Part shown: positions 23,401-36,800 of the stretch, piece after piece | Position numbering within the stretch: position 1 is the stretch's first letter | Layout of the letters: every line of letters begins with the position of its first letter | Assembly (NCBI GenBank): GCA_026419785.1 | Contig: JAODTK010002532.1 | Location: 678,501 to 742,500 of the forward strand | Source: Sclerodactyla briareus | Lineage: Eukaryota > Echinodermata > Holothuroidea > Dendrochirotida > Sclerodactylidae | Length of the DNA stretch: 64,000 nt | Reading direction: 5' to 3' | Program-made: the position numbers and the translations under genes | The notes under the pieces: model-generated | The model's database searches: none | Seen by the model: only the letters and a program-made list of their open reading frames with translations | What the model was told of the DNA's origin: nothing

Positions 23401-24309
23401 CAAAGTTTCATATTTGGATGCCACTATCCGTATCCGGACACGGTCATGTGACATACAGGCATGCTGCATCAGAAGTGTATAGTACTGTTCATACACGTGA
23501 CTAATGATAGACAGTACGAGAATCATGTGGCCGAGCTTACGTATAAAGCCTTTTCCCACGTTGCTCTCTGCAGTACTCTCATAACCCCCTGTATATCAAC
23601 ATCATACTGGGTATTGCATGGTGACCTCCGTACCTACCTGCCTGCCTGCCTGCATACCCACCTACCAACCTACCAACCTCCCACCACCATACCTAATCAA
23701 ACAAACCATCCAACCTTTTAACTATACTACCCACCTTCCTGCCTACAGCCTGGGTTATTATAAATACAGGTTTGGATTCGGAGCGATCAAGATAAGACGT
23801 GGAGGTAAGTGGATATGAAAATGTACGAAACAACTTCTATTCAACATTTGTTATGAACGACGAATATCTAAGCTATTACTGTAATAACTTTCTAACAGTA
23901 TTTTCGCATCCCACTCATGTCTAACGGAGTAGTTACTTTTTTGGCACGCTCTCCATACTGAAGTTGTTAATCTGATTACATCCATTCGCAAAGAAAGGAA
24001 GCGGAGACTGCAAGTCTAAGGCATGTAATGACACTTGCGATTAGCGATGTTCTGGATGAGTCACGGACGAAGTCGTTTCAATGAAGTTCGTTATCGATAA
24101 CGGTATATGGTCACAATAAATATGGTTAATGTTGATTATGTCCTATATTCCGCCATACTTTTTTGCGTGACTATGGTGAACTCACAATCGTGGCATATAA
24201 GAGTCTGCACATATTCATGATGGACGGCACGGGCGGCGATTTGTGTTGGCCGGTTGGGGGCGGACAAGTGAATACATGTAAGCGGAACGCCACCACAGGC
24301 TGGCGGTAG
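23401..24309. other. No gene recognised; CTAC/CTGC microsatellite
   Basis: 23,630-23,690 is an imperfect CCTG/CTAC repeat. The rest shows no recognisable feature. Confidence 0.5.
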
Positions 24310-24560
24310 CGTTCAAGCAAATTTTCCGTTTTACAGACCCCCTAGATTGCAGGAAAACGGCACTTCGTGCCTTATGGGACATAAGCAGCATTCCTAAAAT
24401 TGTAAACAATTTTCTTTGAACGGTTCACCAAAACCTTATCGCCTTAGGGATCAATTCACGGTTTGCGTTTGGTGCTGTGACATTCTAAAATACGATGCAA
24501 GCAGGTTATGGTCATGAATAGGAGCAATAAATGAAAAAGGGCAATGGCAACCAGTGGAGG
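24310..24560 (+). repeat. Dispersed repeat I, copy 2 (uninterrupted)
   Basis: Matches 1,975-2,080 joined to 2,705-2,780, without the family E insert. Landmarks: CCCCCTAGATTGCAGGAAAA, CGGCACTTCGTGCCTTATGG, TTAGGGATCA, GGTGCTGTGACATTC, AATACGATGCAAGCAGG. Confidence 0.6.
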
Positions 24561-27305
24561 GAATACGAGGGGGGGGGGGCAACTAGGGCAGTCCCCCACC
24601 CCCTCACGATTTTGGGTGGGATTTGCGCCCCTCCCATCCAGGAAAATGCGCCCCTGGCCCCTCGGAAGTGGAATCAAAGTGTAACTCTATTGTAATGATA
24701 ATTACATGTATCAAAGTCTGTGTCCGGCAATCCGAGGGCACGATGTAGTGGGCCTACAGTCTGACAGCGCGGCGCCCGTGAAATGTCGTTGCTGAAAACC
24801 GCAGCATAACATTTTTTTTTAGCTTAGCCGAATGTCTAGTGGCTACTTCTGGTCCAGCGGTATATACCATGACAAACTACGGAGCACACATACCAGGATT
24901 ACCCTGCCCCATAGACTAGAGCTGACAGGTAAACATGTCACTACACTAATACAACACCAGGCGACGATTCAGGGGGCGCACCCGGCGCGCGCCCAACCAC
25001 CTAAAAAAATATAGAGAGGATTTTTTTTTAAGTTTCATTTTGTTTGTAAAAACAATTTTGAACGGCTTGAGGACGTGTTCGAAGCTGGAACAGGGCAGCC
25101 GCTTAACGCAATGGAAGGGTTCATTTCCGGCCATCTGGGGCGCTAGTAAACCCAAAATTTTCAGGTACGCTCCATGCCAACCAAACCGATGGTGGCGTCT
25201 TCCGCCGTAGATGATAATTTCGGTGCCCCCCCCCGGCAAATGTCTGTTGCCCCCCCTGTGCCCCCAGTATGAAAAGCTGGTGATAACACTGCCCAAGGCA
25301 CCTCTGCAACTCAATTTATTGAGAGGAGAAGGGACAAAGACTGGTGGTGCAACGATGACCTTGGCTGCATGGGGAGTATGGATGGTATGTCGATGAACTT
25401 GTCATTCATAACGATACCGATCATAGAGGCCTGGCATGAATAATTGTGAATTTTGTTGCTATGCTTCTAAGCCACGTACAGACTCCAGAGAGACAGAAAT
25501 TTTCCTCAGACACCTCAAAGACACATCTGGGGTTAATGTCACTTAGCACACCAGGAAGTGTCGTTTCCGGCCATTTGGAGGGTTATGTGAAGGCCACAAA
25601 TTTTATTGTTACGCCATTGGCAACGTTTCGCTCCGATATGTTTTTGTGGGGGGGGGGGGGGGGGGGGGACAGCCACTTTTCCAAAAAAAAATAGTGTGTG
25701 GACAAAACACAAAGTCAATGGGAGAAGTCTCGAATATTGGTGGGAGGACATGCCCCCCCCCCCTTCCAAGGTGTCGGCCCATGTTGTACGCTCGTACCAA
25801 CCTGGTGTGGCGCTCCGCTTAGATAGTGCGAAGGGTATCCTGAACCCCCTCCTTTGTAAAATATTTTGCGCCCCTCTAACCGAAATTCCTAGATCCGCCT
25901 CGGAAGACTGTCCGTCACCTATGTTCAGTTAGTTTCCGTATATAGTATAGCAGACAAGCCGATTCGAGGGATCGAAAAGCTAGTCAGCCTCAAACTAGAT
26001 TGATATTCAGTTATGCATCTACGATAAGTAGTCTATAAGGAACTATTCCCAATACGAAACCGCGATTTCTGTATATGTCACTTGCAATGTTTTCATTTCG
26101 AACTGGTGTCTTCCACTGGCCGGGTTATATACTGTTACCTCATAGGGGCCTACCTAACCACTTGATCGTCTACCCTACATTACCCTGTAACTGTCAGATT
26201 TCAGCACCTGATGATGACCCGACAGGACCCTACATATATAGCTTTTGAATGTGTGTTTATTCGAATTAGTCCGGTTCTGGCCTTGGGATAAGTATACTGT
26301 TTCATTTTTTACTCCATCTACGGAATCTCGGGGGGGAGGGGGAGGGGCTAGGGGGCGTTACCTCCCAAAAAATAACCCCCCCAGAGAGAAAAAAGAAAAA
26401 TAAATAATAATATAAATTAATAGAATAATAGTATTGTGTAATAGTATTGGAATATAATAAAAAGACGGATTATCCAAGGCCCTTCGCAGCCGTGGAAGGC
26501 CTTTTCGATATTGATCTGAGAGGCTCAATTTTTCAAAATTTCTCACACCTCCGGCGCCAACCGAGGTGCGCTCCGCTCAGATAGTCACAGAGATTGGCCT
26601 AGAAAATTCTGGAGCCCCCTGATCGAGGCCCGCCCCTTCAGTGTTGGGCAGATCCCCTTGATAGAAAAACACCAACGTTCGCGCGAAGCGCGAGGAAAAT
26701 TTCGCAGGTTCTAATTCGACCCCCCAACGACATTGCACTGACCCCTCTCTTTTGCGCTTTCCCAATTTTTTCCCCGCGACCTTCGTGGACACGTAAGAAA
26801 CGGGCACTAGGCAGAAAGACCGGTGATTTTTACTTTGGAAATTCCTATTGCACAAATTTCCCAAATTCTCTGTTGAATGTCATTGTATCCGTCCGATTGG
26901 GCAACCACAATTTGAGAAGGGGGGGGTGGGTGCCCTGTTAGAATTGTGTGTCCACTGTCAAGTTAGCGGTTGCCGAATATTTGTGAGTCAATGAGGGGGC
27001 GGGACAGAAGGAAGCTAACCGCCGTGATTACAGCACACAGACGGTTTAGATGCCTCCAACCATAAGAGAAAACTATATAGCGCGAAGCGTAGAAAAATTG
27101 ACAAAAAAATGTAGTCCTTAAAACAGCAATTAAAGCCGCTGAGTACAGGGAAATTGTTTTGGATATATTAGTTCGTCGCACCAAATGTTTGTAATTGAGA
27201 AATATGCTGGCAGAAGTAAGTCGGAAGTTATTTAGGCCTATTCCTAGGGCACCATCTATAAGCGAAGCGCTTCCATGGCGCGAAGACTAAGAAACTTTGC
27301 AAAAA
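24561..27305. repeat. Old, G/C-run-rich interspersed repeats
   Basis: A mosaic of short blocks with G or C homopolymers (24,567-24,580; 25,227-25,235; 25,648-25,668; 25,752-25,760; 26,330-26,350) and motifs that recur at low identity: TTTCCGGCCATCTGGGGCG and TTTCCGGCCATTTGGAGGG (25,119 and 25,564), GCGCTCCGCT.AGATAGT (25,811 and 26,569), and GCGCGAAGCGC-like palindromes (26,680, 27,078, 27,260). Phrases such as GCGCCCCTC..CC recur as in degenerate DNA transposons of invertebrates. No open transposase frame is visible. Confidence 0.4.
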
Positions 27306-28099
27306 AATATTGGTGCGAAAACAGCAACTTAGCGCCCCTAAGTGTATGAAACTCCATATGGAATCTTATCTGAAGGGGGGTAGACCGACTAACGTTTTAT
27401 CTGTGTACGCCTATAACTGGATTGAAGATTTTATGAATTCTTCTGTGGGAGAGTGTCCCCTCTATTGGTGCCCCTGTTGCCCACATTGTATATTTTTATG
27501 GTCAAAAGGCTTATCATTCTGATTAGGCTGATTGGTAAACTTGCCAAAAGTTATTCGGAGTTTCCAGCGTTAAGTGAATTTCCAACTACGTTTGGAATAA
27601 CTGCGGCACGTCCACAGTCCGAACCCAAAATCGAACAGTCCTGCGCGGAGCCGAAAATCAAAAAGATGCCAGAATACCCAAGTTTAGATAATTTCTTTCC
27701 GTGTTTCGAGGTTAGGCCCCAGTGAGTGGAAGTTCCCGAGCAACTGATTTACATGTACAGGCCTGGCTTGCCACAAGTCGTAATTCTTGGGGCCAGCTCA
27801 GGGCGCGGAGCACAAATTTTGCAAAAAAAGGCCATATTCTGATGCTAATTGATACTAAAATTGAATAATCTTCTTGCAGTTGAAGTTGTTGTGGTTTAGT
27901 TGGATTTCTCACGGAAATAAACGATTGTGTGAGTTCGAATAATCTTGTGTGTCCCAGTGGGAATATACCTCTAAGCTACGGTACCATCGAAAAATTCCGA
28001 CTCTGGTCACAGGATTTTCAAACTATTTCGTATTTTGACAATGTTTTTTTTTCTTTTGGGGGGGGGGGGGTGAGACACCCTTCTCTAGCTATTCTGCCC
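27306..28099. other. No gene recognised
   Basis: Frames of 66-99 codons occur on both strands without recognisable motifs. A G run lies at 28,058-28,070. Confidence 0.35.
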
Positions 28100-28795
28100 G
28101 GTCAAATGGTATACACAGAAGCAGAGGGACCCGCAAATGCGCCGAAATGTTCGCGGAAAAGCTTTACATGTTTGGTAATTCCATGGAAAAAGTCGGCAAT
28201 CTTGGGATATAAACTTATCTTCATGTGAATTTTGAATCGGGTATTTTGCATGAATTTGTAGCGTTCCCTGGCTTGAACTTTGATGGCTATTTTATGGGGT
28301 GCCCACCCGCACCGTGTGCCTTCCCCATTAGTTGTGCCAGTTGCACGCCACCCAACTTTACAAGTGATCGCACCCATCAATTGATTTATGAATACTGTAT
28401 GTAACTCAATTACCTCAATTTGTGGCATTCCTCACCGTATTTACCTACCACCGTCTCTTAACCCCTTCACAGCAAGTAGCGATTGGTATGTTCGTATGTT
28501 TGTGATTATACTAAGGGCCAAATAGCAGGAGGAAAACGACAACGTCCAATGAAGGAGCAACAAACAGATGGTAAAGCCGGGTCTATGCAAACGATAGGGA
28601 TGGAAGGAGAACCTTCTTCCATGATAATTAAGAACAAACCCCGGGAATAAATAAATTCGGGCATTTTTGTACGGACACCATATGTCTGACCACAAGGCAC
28701 ATTCATATGTCTGAACACTAGCGGTACAAACGCCCCTCCCACCTACACCCACCCCCCTCCCGCCCATGGATCGCCGCCCTTGCATGAAACTATTA
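28100..28795 (+). repeat. Dispersed repeat G, copy 2
   Basis: Matches 7,130-7,380 and 7,770-8,280 (see copy 1). This copy lacks the internal duplicated part of copy 1 and ends CCCGCCCATGGATCGCCGCC. Confidence 0.65.
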
Positions 28796-29849
28796 GTGTC
28801 AACTTCATGATTTACAAAATCCACTTCAGTGACTTTGAGAATTTCAACTGACGGTCTAATGTGTCAACAGGAAAAGCGCTCTGGAATTCAGTTAACAGCT
28901 AGCTGCATGAACAAGCATGTCAAATGCAATATATAACGAGTATTTTCATGACTCATAAACGAATCAAAAGGACTTTTAGTGTTTAGATTTTTGCCGGCAA
29001 TACGGCAAATAATCGGACAATGGTGCAAACTTCAATTCCAGCTATTTTCTATTGAAACATTCCCTATACAAATATCTGTCATACAATTACATAGGATACA
29101 AAAGAAAACAAACCAATCGAAATGGATAATGACACTGCGGAAGAAAGAACCTGATGTCGATTTGTCATTCTGTGAGATCGGTGACTCATTCTGTGGTGCA
29201 GGCTTGGTGAAAAAATGGCTTTTTCGGTAGATTGCAAATATTGATACACTTCGCTATTATTATACCCGACACACTTTGCCATTCTATTTTAGTATTAATA
29301 TGGAAGCTATCTTCAACCAATCAGGTTCTTGACTATACTTGGGTATATGTGTGAGTGGTGATCCCGGGAGACGCCTAATCTAAGCCGTCTCACGTTCATT
29401 CCATTGACGCAAAATAGATATAAAAAGGCGAGAATCAAAAATCAATTGATCGTAAAACCGATCACAATTAGGGCCAGATTTGGGCAGAAATATGGTGAAA
29501 GTATGCCAAAGTGATATGAGTATTGAGTACTGACTGGTAAAAATTCTTCCATTGCGCGAGAAATGCGCCACTTAAACAATTTCTACGTGGTACAGGCGCG
29601 TACAAGTGAACAGTAGACGCAATTTGGTTTTTGATTTGAAGAGGTGTTGTATGTCTCGTCTGAATAAGTTCAGGAAGAGGCCCAACGATCATTTTGCTGT
29701 GTCTGCGTACGTGTGAGTCACGCTTGCCCGTTAGCAGGATTTTCCCCGAAACGTTAAAAACTGATTCTGAATAGGGAACCAATGGTTCAGTAGCTCAAAC
29801 CGGACAAATTTTCAATATGTAGTGAAATGGTATGATGTGTTCATGGAGG
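28796..29849. other. No gene recognised
   Basis: AT-rich sequence with overlapping frames on both strands, none recognisable. Confidence 0.35.
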
Positions 29850-30780
29850 TGTGCATTTATACTGACCGTTGATGGCACTGATCGAGCATCATGAAAATAC
29901 AACTTCATTTGTGAGAGCAGATACATAGTTTTTCACACAACACAATGCCTATAGGCCCTTTCAATGAGCTTTGACCTTGACCTTTGGGGTGGTCAAATGT
30001 CACCCAGCAGTCAATGAATATTATGTCCAATCTGGTCAATGTCCATCAAAGCATGAGAATTAAGAGTAAAAAACATGCAGTTTGAATCGTATATTTACAA
30101 TTTGAACATAATTGCATACTAGCCCCTTAATGCCCTTTCCCTGGTCAAGATAGGTACTACTAATCAGTGATTACACTGGGCATGTATCATGGCAATCCGA
30201 TCCAATCTGCAAAGTAGCATTTGCAAGTTTTTCAACATCATGACACATCGGTCAATAAACATGGTGAAACCAAGTTGGTCAAGATCCATTGAAGCACGAA
30301 CATTTGGTGGCAAAAAAAAGCAAAAGTAAAATACAGACGAACGGCCGGACCTAGCCCCTGGACCAAAAATTCCCGAACAACCCCATGGACATATAACCAG
30401 GACCAATACAGGTAACTTGAAGAAAATTGAAGCTTGGGAGATGAGCATTCAGGACTATATGTGAAATTCCATAAAATGGGCCCCCGGGCCCAAGTGCGAA
30501 ATGGATCAAAATTACTAACACCCCGAAAGAAACAGCTGGTTGACCATCACTATGATTGAACATCAGCAACGTGCACCAAAATTGTAGGAGGAGAAGTTAG
30601 CGTTTTTGCAGCCTAGTGGTTTTACATATGGCCCATTGTGTCCATTTAATACCATTTGACTTGACCTTCAGGTGGTCACGATGACCCATTAGTCAATCAA
30701 CATTGTGAACAAGATAGGTTGAGATTCATCAAAACATGAACATTTGGCCAAAAATCGAAGTTACAGATGGCTGGAAGGAT
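29850..30780 (+). repeat. Family C repeat, about three diverged units
   Basis: Units at about 29,880-30,070, 30,120-30,310 and 30,610-30,770 share the order: a GCCC.TT block, TTGACCTT(GACC), GGTGGTCA..TGAC.CA, AGTCAAT.AA.ATT.TG, a GGTCAA/GGTTGA segment, CATCAAA.CATGA, then ACATTTGG..AAAA. 29,980-29,992 contains TGACCTTGACCT, two half-sites without a spacer. No coding capacity. Confidence 0.55.
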
Positions 30781-30781
30781 G

Positions 30782-30826
30782 GGGTGGTGGGTGGGTGGGT
30801 GGGTGGGCGGGCGGGTGCATGGATGG
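30782..30826. repeat. GGGT/GGAT microsatellite
   Basis: GGTGGGTGGGTGGGTGGGC then GGGCGGGTGC and GGATGGATAG. It sits at the end of family C. Confidence 0.85.
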
Positions 30827-32039
30827 ATAGATAAATAGAATGACATGGGCATAGTGGTTTGAGCTAAAAAATCGTATGAGGTATGGGGTCTGGATGAACA
30901 CGACTGGATGAGATTTCGGGAACAGAACAGGAGGCAACAGATGAAGTAGGGTAATTATAGCTAGTTTGTGTGGTATATTGTCTGAGATGGTTGCCAGCAT
31001 TAGTAGAATACCGACAAACAAGAACTGTGGCGAAGTGGTTGGCACATATGTATAGAATAGATGCTTGATTAGAGTTTCAGCGTGATCTATGCTAATTCCG
31101 TAGGATTTTTACGAGACCTGGTTGATCCCGGATATGGTCTAAAAGTCCCGAAATATTTGGCAGATTCTATGTCACAGGAGGTCATTCAAACCTTTTAGTT
31201 TGTTTAATTCATGCAACTTTTGAAGTTTGTTGGATTTCCATGAAAAGTATTAAGTGCTGTCCACCATTGGTCCTGGAATATTTAAAATGAGAAATTATGG
31301 CATGGTAAAGGAATGGGGACTTATTCGTACAATTCAGTCAAAACTCTAATCAGTCACCAATTTCCACCAAACTCGGTTGGGTAGTCAACATCAGTCCCAG
31401 GAATTGAGATTGGAACTGTTCACAATCTGGTCAGTGTCATTTATGTGTGGAGCATTTAGGGCCGGAGAATCGACGCCACCACTGCTGTTATCTGCTAGCT
31501 GACAATTTGTTCTCCTTCAGGTAAGGTTATTCGAAACATACCAAATGCCTAAACAGGGTTTCATCTCCCTCGCCGTACCCAGGGACGTAACTTGTGAAGA
31601 AGGGGCAAGTGCTGGGATGTCCCACTCCCATACCGCAATAATAATGACATGAATGCGGGCCGATTTCGTGGAGCAAAAACATATAATGCCGTATGAATAT
31701 GTGGATGATTCTAACTGACTGGTACTAATTCCACAGGGCAAAAGTTGCAGATATGGTAATGGTTACATGACTTTCAGTTGCGCTACTACTCCAACTGCGC
31801 CCACTCTTCTCGCCCCTCATCACGGTGACATCCACTCGCGGCATAAAAAAAAATGTTTTGCATAATTCAAAGATCCGACACGAAAATGTTTGCAGGCATG
31901 GCAAGGTGAAAGCCTTCTCACCTCAATAATTCACAGTGATTTACGCTCCTGGCAGATAAATCACAGCTTGTAAGGTTCGCAAGATTGTTTGAGGTCATGT
32001 TGACATTGACCCCCGCTATATTTCAAGCGAGGGAGGAAC
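30827..32039. other. Family E fragment, otherwise nothing seen
   Basis: 31,120-31,270 contains TTTAATTCATGCAACTTTTG, GTTTGTTGGATTTCCATGAA and neighbouring sequence resembling family E. No genes recognised. Confidence 0.35.
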
Positions 32040-32640
32040 ATTCTTATTGATGGGCGGTGGCAATTTGGAGTACGCAGTCTTCATTGTTTTGGGGTATATG
32101 GTGCAAGGTTACCCCAGGTCAATGGAAGTTAAGGTCCGAAACCCTTCACCCATATCAGCTATGGAACACAAAGGGAGACCTATGCAATAGGCTCACACTT
32201 GCACGGTGTATAATTGGAAATATACAGTACATGGTTCAATAGATTTGAAGTCGGGATTAACGGTAATTTGAGGTCAACAAAAGTCTATACGTCTGATAAC
32301 CTTGCAAACACAATACTGTAAAATGACCACAACGACGTAGACGTGCTATGGCTATGTAGTATGGCTAAATATTAATGGAATCATATGGCTTGGTTGCTTT
32401 TGGATCAGGGCAAAACATACCACGGGGTCAACAAATTGGATACAAATTTTGAACACCTTGTAAACATGATGACTGTTAAACGCAAATTGGAGGTTCCATG
32501 TTGAGTCGTCAATACGTACATGACATTTCCATGGTTGTTCAGTTTGAAGTTAGTTAAGGTCATTTTGAGGCAACTAAGATAAAACCATAATTTACGGGTA
32601 AAAAAGTGAAGTAAACGAGGGGTTCTGAGGCCAGTCATGC
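32040..32640 (-). repeat. Diverged antisense family A-like repeat
   Basis: Contains TTCATTGTTTTGGGGTATAT, ACCCCAGGTCAATGG, AATTTGAGGTCAACAAAAG, CCTTGCAAACAC and CCTTGTAAACATGATGACTG. The order and orientation match the antisense copies at 15.0 and 17.7 kb. Confidence 0.4.
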
Positions 32641-33744
32641 GACACGAATCGTGTGCGCTGTAAGCAGCGGAATACCGTAATCCATTCTAGTATGCCGTGT
32701 AGGGATATACCATATTATTATCGTCGCCCCTCTCACACTTAGTGTTAAGGCTTGCCAGTCAAACTCATTGGTTTTTAAAATGAATACATGTTTATTTTTC
32801 ATTATACCGTTCTCTCATATTAGTTGTCGACTAGGTAAAACAAGTATTTCCTTTAATTAGCTTATCAGTTGAAATAATTGTCCCCATAGTTGACATTGAC
32901 GTCAGACATCCGTTTCTTTAATAGCAATAACCAGCCAGAGTTTCTTTCGGGATATTATTCCAGGCACAGTGCACTCTTGCAAGTTGATCCATGGTCATGC
33001 AAGATTGAACTTCAACCACATCTGGTGGTCCTTTCAAGAGGGACTGACAATCTCTCTGTTTCCCCTCCATTGTTCAGGCTCCTTGCAAGCCTCCTACTTC
33101 CCGGTGCTCTTCCTCTTCCCTTTGTTGATGTCCACGTCCGCCATGCTCAGTGCAAAACGAGGTTGCAGTTGCCAACACAACTGAAACAATTAGTGAAATC
33201 AATGTAGCTCTGATGTATCCCTCTAACGGTTGTCAACCGTGATACAGCTACATGAAGCTAGCAATGAAGCTAGCAATGGGAGCGACATGTGACCCGTTTG
33301 GATCAAAGTACCTTCTCAATTGAGTGTACGCCATCTATTTTGCAGCCTTCCAATGAGGAGGGTATGCTCTCTAACCAATCCTGACAGAGCCCTAGACTGG
33401 GGCGGACTTTGGGTAAGGGCCAGCCAATCCGAGGTCAGACGGCATTGCCGGATGGCGCCAAGATGGGGTGGGGGGCTGGGGACCTATGCAGACAATCGGG
33501 ACGAGCATTAGAAATCATTTGAGCCAGATAACTTTCATGGAGCAGTGTGGTTGGACCATCGGAAGGCAGGCAGCTAGTGGGCGTGACTGGACCGGGCTCA
33601 TCGGGCTAGTGTGCAGCTTTATATTGTGCCTTCTACACTAGATAGTCAGTGGGGAGGGGGGACCCTCTATGTGTTCACCAATCAAGAGCTTAGGTAAAAT
33701 TTGTGGGGGTAAAACAGCATTGCATCGGCGACCTGGCGCGGGCG
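32641..33744. other. Unassigned sequence; possible minus-strand start codon exon
   Basis: On minus, ATG at 33,144-33,142 opens MADVDINKGKRKSTGK, followed by AAG|TAGGAGG, which would be a normal donor if one G were missing. Codon choice is plausible and the start context (GAGCATGG) fits an animal first exon, but I recognise no protein and found no second exon. The 105-codon plus frame at 32,890-33,207 overlaps it and has no known motif. Confidence 0.2.
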
Positions 33745-34140
33745 GTGAGGTGACAGGGACGGTAGAGTGTGCGCCTGCAATGCCTGAGGTCCCTGGTTCA
33801 AACCCCCGTGTCGTCACTGACACCAACGTCAACACGTTTCTTTCTCGTGTGAGGGAAATGGCCTGCACGAGTGAGCGACACTCTAGTCTGTCAGTCGGAT
33901 GGGGACGTTAAATGGCGATCCCGGGAGCAGGAATTCTCATCCCCTGCCTCGTTACTCAGGGCACTCTTCGAAAAGAGTAGGAGAGATTCGCTGGTGTCCT
34001 TCCACACCTGAAAACTGGAACCTCTACAATTTCCGACTAATGATTTCATCAGTCAGCTGAAGCACCTTCAGGTAGAAGCATTACACGAGGCGTATGGAGT
34101 AAGCCGATAAGGTCAGTGGTTTAGAGATTGAAGTTAGGAG
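33745..34140 (+). mobile_element. tRNA-derived SINE-like element, plus strand
   Basis: The head resembles a tRNA. GGTAGAGTGTGCGCCTGCAA (D-arm/A-box side) gives an anticodon-loop-like CTGCAAT (TGC, alanine in a true tRNA). It continues TGAGGTCCCTGGTTCAAACC, with a perfect-looking B box GGTTCAAACCC at 33,795-33,805. The body contains GGGGACGTTAAATGGCGATC, GGCACTCTTCGAAAAG, GAACCTCTACAATTTCCGAC and CTTCAGGTAGAAGCAT, shared in reverse complement with 16,530-16,690. Expected transcription is by RNA polymerase III from the internal boxes, with mobility borrowed from a LINE. The 3' end has no clear microsatellite tail here. Confidence 0.6.
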
Positions 34141-34489
34141 TACAATGAAGTCGGATACAGAGTTCAGTTAGATCTTAGTAAGAAAAACCAGTTAGAGACA
34201 GAAAATTATTTAATATGTGGGGGACATATTCCCTATACGAACCGCCAGTATTTTCATTCAGAAGAGATGAATTTTCGTGAAGCCAAGCATTTTTGAGAAG
34301 ATCACTAAACGTTACGAGTTCACGAGACTCCTTTTGCGTCTCATCGTGTTATTCTTTATGCGACAGGAACAATTTTATGGACGAAGCGGACGATTTAATT
34401 TAATGTCCCTTCAGGAGGACTTGCGTGGCTCACTGCGACGACCGGTGCTGAATCTCGGCACTCTCCAAAAGAAAGGTTAGATACTACAC
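34141..34489. other. No feature seen
   Basis: No recognisable gene or repeat. Confidence 0.4.
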
Positions 34490-34796
34490 TTCAAATTCCG
34501 ACCGATCACAACCACCCATTAATAGACTTATCGTGTTAGCAATAGGGTTTTCGGTGAACTCCCCATAAACACGATATACACCAAATTTCAACTTCATCGG
34601 ACCAACCATTCTGCGACTTATTTTGTTACAGAGTTTTCAGACTTGACCTCTGTTACACTCCCAGATGACCTCTAAACCTGACCTCAAAACAATTGGGATC
34701 ATGATACTAATCACGGGGAAACACACATACCAAGGTATGGCGCCATTCCATCCAGGCAGAGTCGAGTGATCGTGTTAAAGACAGGCGTCACATACT

Positions 34797-34866
34797 AACA
34801 TACATACAGACATACAGACCTACATACATACATTACATAATACATACATACATACATACATACATT
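34797..34866. repeat. CATA microsatellite within family A
   Basis: It takes the place of the CA tract found at the same point of other family A units, immediately before CATAACTGCATAGATTC. Confidence 0.85.
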
Positions 34867-36756
34867 AGATACATAACTGACATAACTGCATAGATTCTCT
34901 GACTTAGTCAAGGATCAAAAATAAACCAGAAAGCCCAAAAGGCTTAGCTGATTCTGGAATCTTTCTGACAACCTCAGCTAGAACGAGGACAAATGGGAGA
35001 TTGCACAAGCTCATTATGGGCAACATAACATTTGGCAAATTTCCCGTTTATCCCAACCAACCAGTACGGTTCATAGACGCTTGATATGAAAGAGACAACT
35101 GACATCAAGCATTTTCCACTGTGACCTATGGTGACCAGATGACATCGACCTGACCCCAAAACAATAGGGTACATGTACTGATTGTGGGGGAAACAACACA
35201 TACCAAGTATGGGCATCACCAATCCAAGTAAAGTGGAACTATCATATTAACAAGCCAAAATTGGGCAAAATATCGAATAATTTTCAATTTTTGCTCAAAT
35301 TCACCCCGACCTAAACCAAAAACAATAGGGTCCTTGTACTCCCCTTGAGAAAGCTTTACACCAAAATTCAACCTGATCGACCCGAACCAACCATTTGGAC
35401 TTATCATCTATACAAGGATTTCACACTTTGACCTCTGGTGACCTCTACCCTGACCCAAAACAATTGGATTCATGCAAATCATCATAGGGAACAACATACC
35501 AAGTGTGAACAGGGTGATTCATCCAAGTGGGGTCAAGTTAACGTGTTACGAGCTAAAAGTGGCCAAATTATCAATTTTTCCACAGTTTCCTTTTTCACAA
35601 ATCTGACCCCTGATTAACACTAAAAAAACAACAATAGGGTTCGGCTACTCCTATAAGAAAACGCAACCAAATTTCAATTGATCGGACCAAGGTTATTGGA
35701 CCTTATTGTGTTAACAGATTTGAGACTTGACCTCTATGACCTCTGACATGACACAAAACAAGTATGTATCATGTAATCCATTATGGGGATCTCATATACA
35801 AAGTATGAACTTGATCATCCAAGCTGAGGTTTTGAGTTATCGTGTTAACGAACCTGGATAAAATTGGCCAAGTTATAATGTTTCACAATATCCCATTTTT
35901 CCCCCAAACCTGATCTCCAAATTACACCATAAACATTAGGGTCCGTATCCTCATAGAAGCTGCATACAAGTTTCAACCATGATCGGACCAGGTATTCTGG
36001 ACTTATTGTGTTAACAAGATTTTCAGACTTTGACCTCTCTCGACCTCAGATGCCTTTGACCTGACCCCAAAACAATAGGGACATGTACTCATTATGGGGA
36101 AACCAATAAACAAGTATGAACTTGATCCATCTTAAGGGGGACGAGTTATGGGTCAACGAGCTAAAAATTGGCCACAAGTTATCAATTTTCCACAATTCCC
36201 AATTTCTTCCACGAACCTGACCTACGAATTACACCATAAACAATAGGGTTCCTGTACTCCTCATAAGAAGAGCATACCGCGTTTCAAAACTGGATCGGAC
36301 AGCATATGGGACGTATCGTTTAACAAGATTTTTCAGACTTGGACTCTTCTGACCTAAGATGACCTTTGAATACCACAAAAACATAGGGATCATATACTCG
36401 TTAGGGGAAACCCATATACCAAGTATGAAAGGGATTACCATATAAGTAGGGTCGAGTTATCGTATAACGAGCTAAAAATTGGCCAAATTAGCAATTTTTC
36501 ACAATTATCTTTCTTCCCAAAATCTGACCACAAATTTACACCAAAAAACAATAGGGTTCATGTTCTCCTCATAAGAAAAGCTGCATACTGAATTTCAATC
36601 TGATCGGACCTGGCATTGCGAAGTATCAGTGTTAACAAGATTTTAAATTTTGACCTCTATTTGCCTCTGAACGACCCCAAAACAATAGAGATCAGTATCA
36701 TTATGGGGAACCATATACAAAGTAGGAGACTGATCAATCAAAGAAGGTTGAGATCG

Positions 36757-36800
36757 ACCCCCCCCCCCCCCCACCGAACCCAACCTCCCCCCCCCCCCCC

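Noticed and set aside
32890-33207. 105-codon plus frame
   Set aside because: No domain, no splice support, and a more gene-like start codon context lies on the opposite strand.
33745-33815. Functional tRNA-Ala gene
   Set aside because: The acceptor and D arms do not pair properly, and the sequence continues into a SINE-like body shared with another locus.
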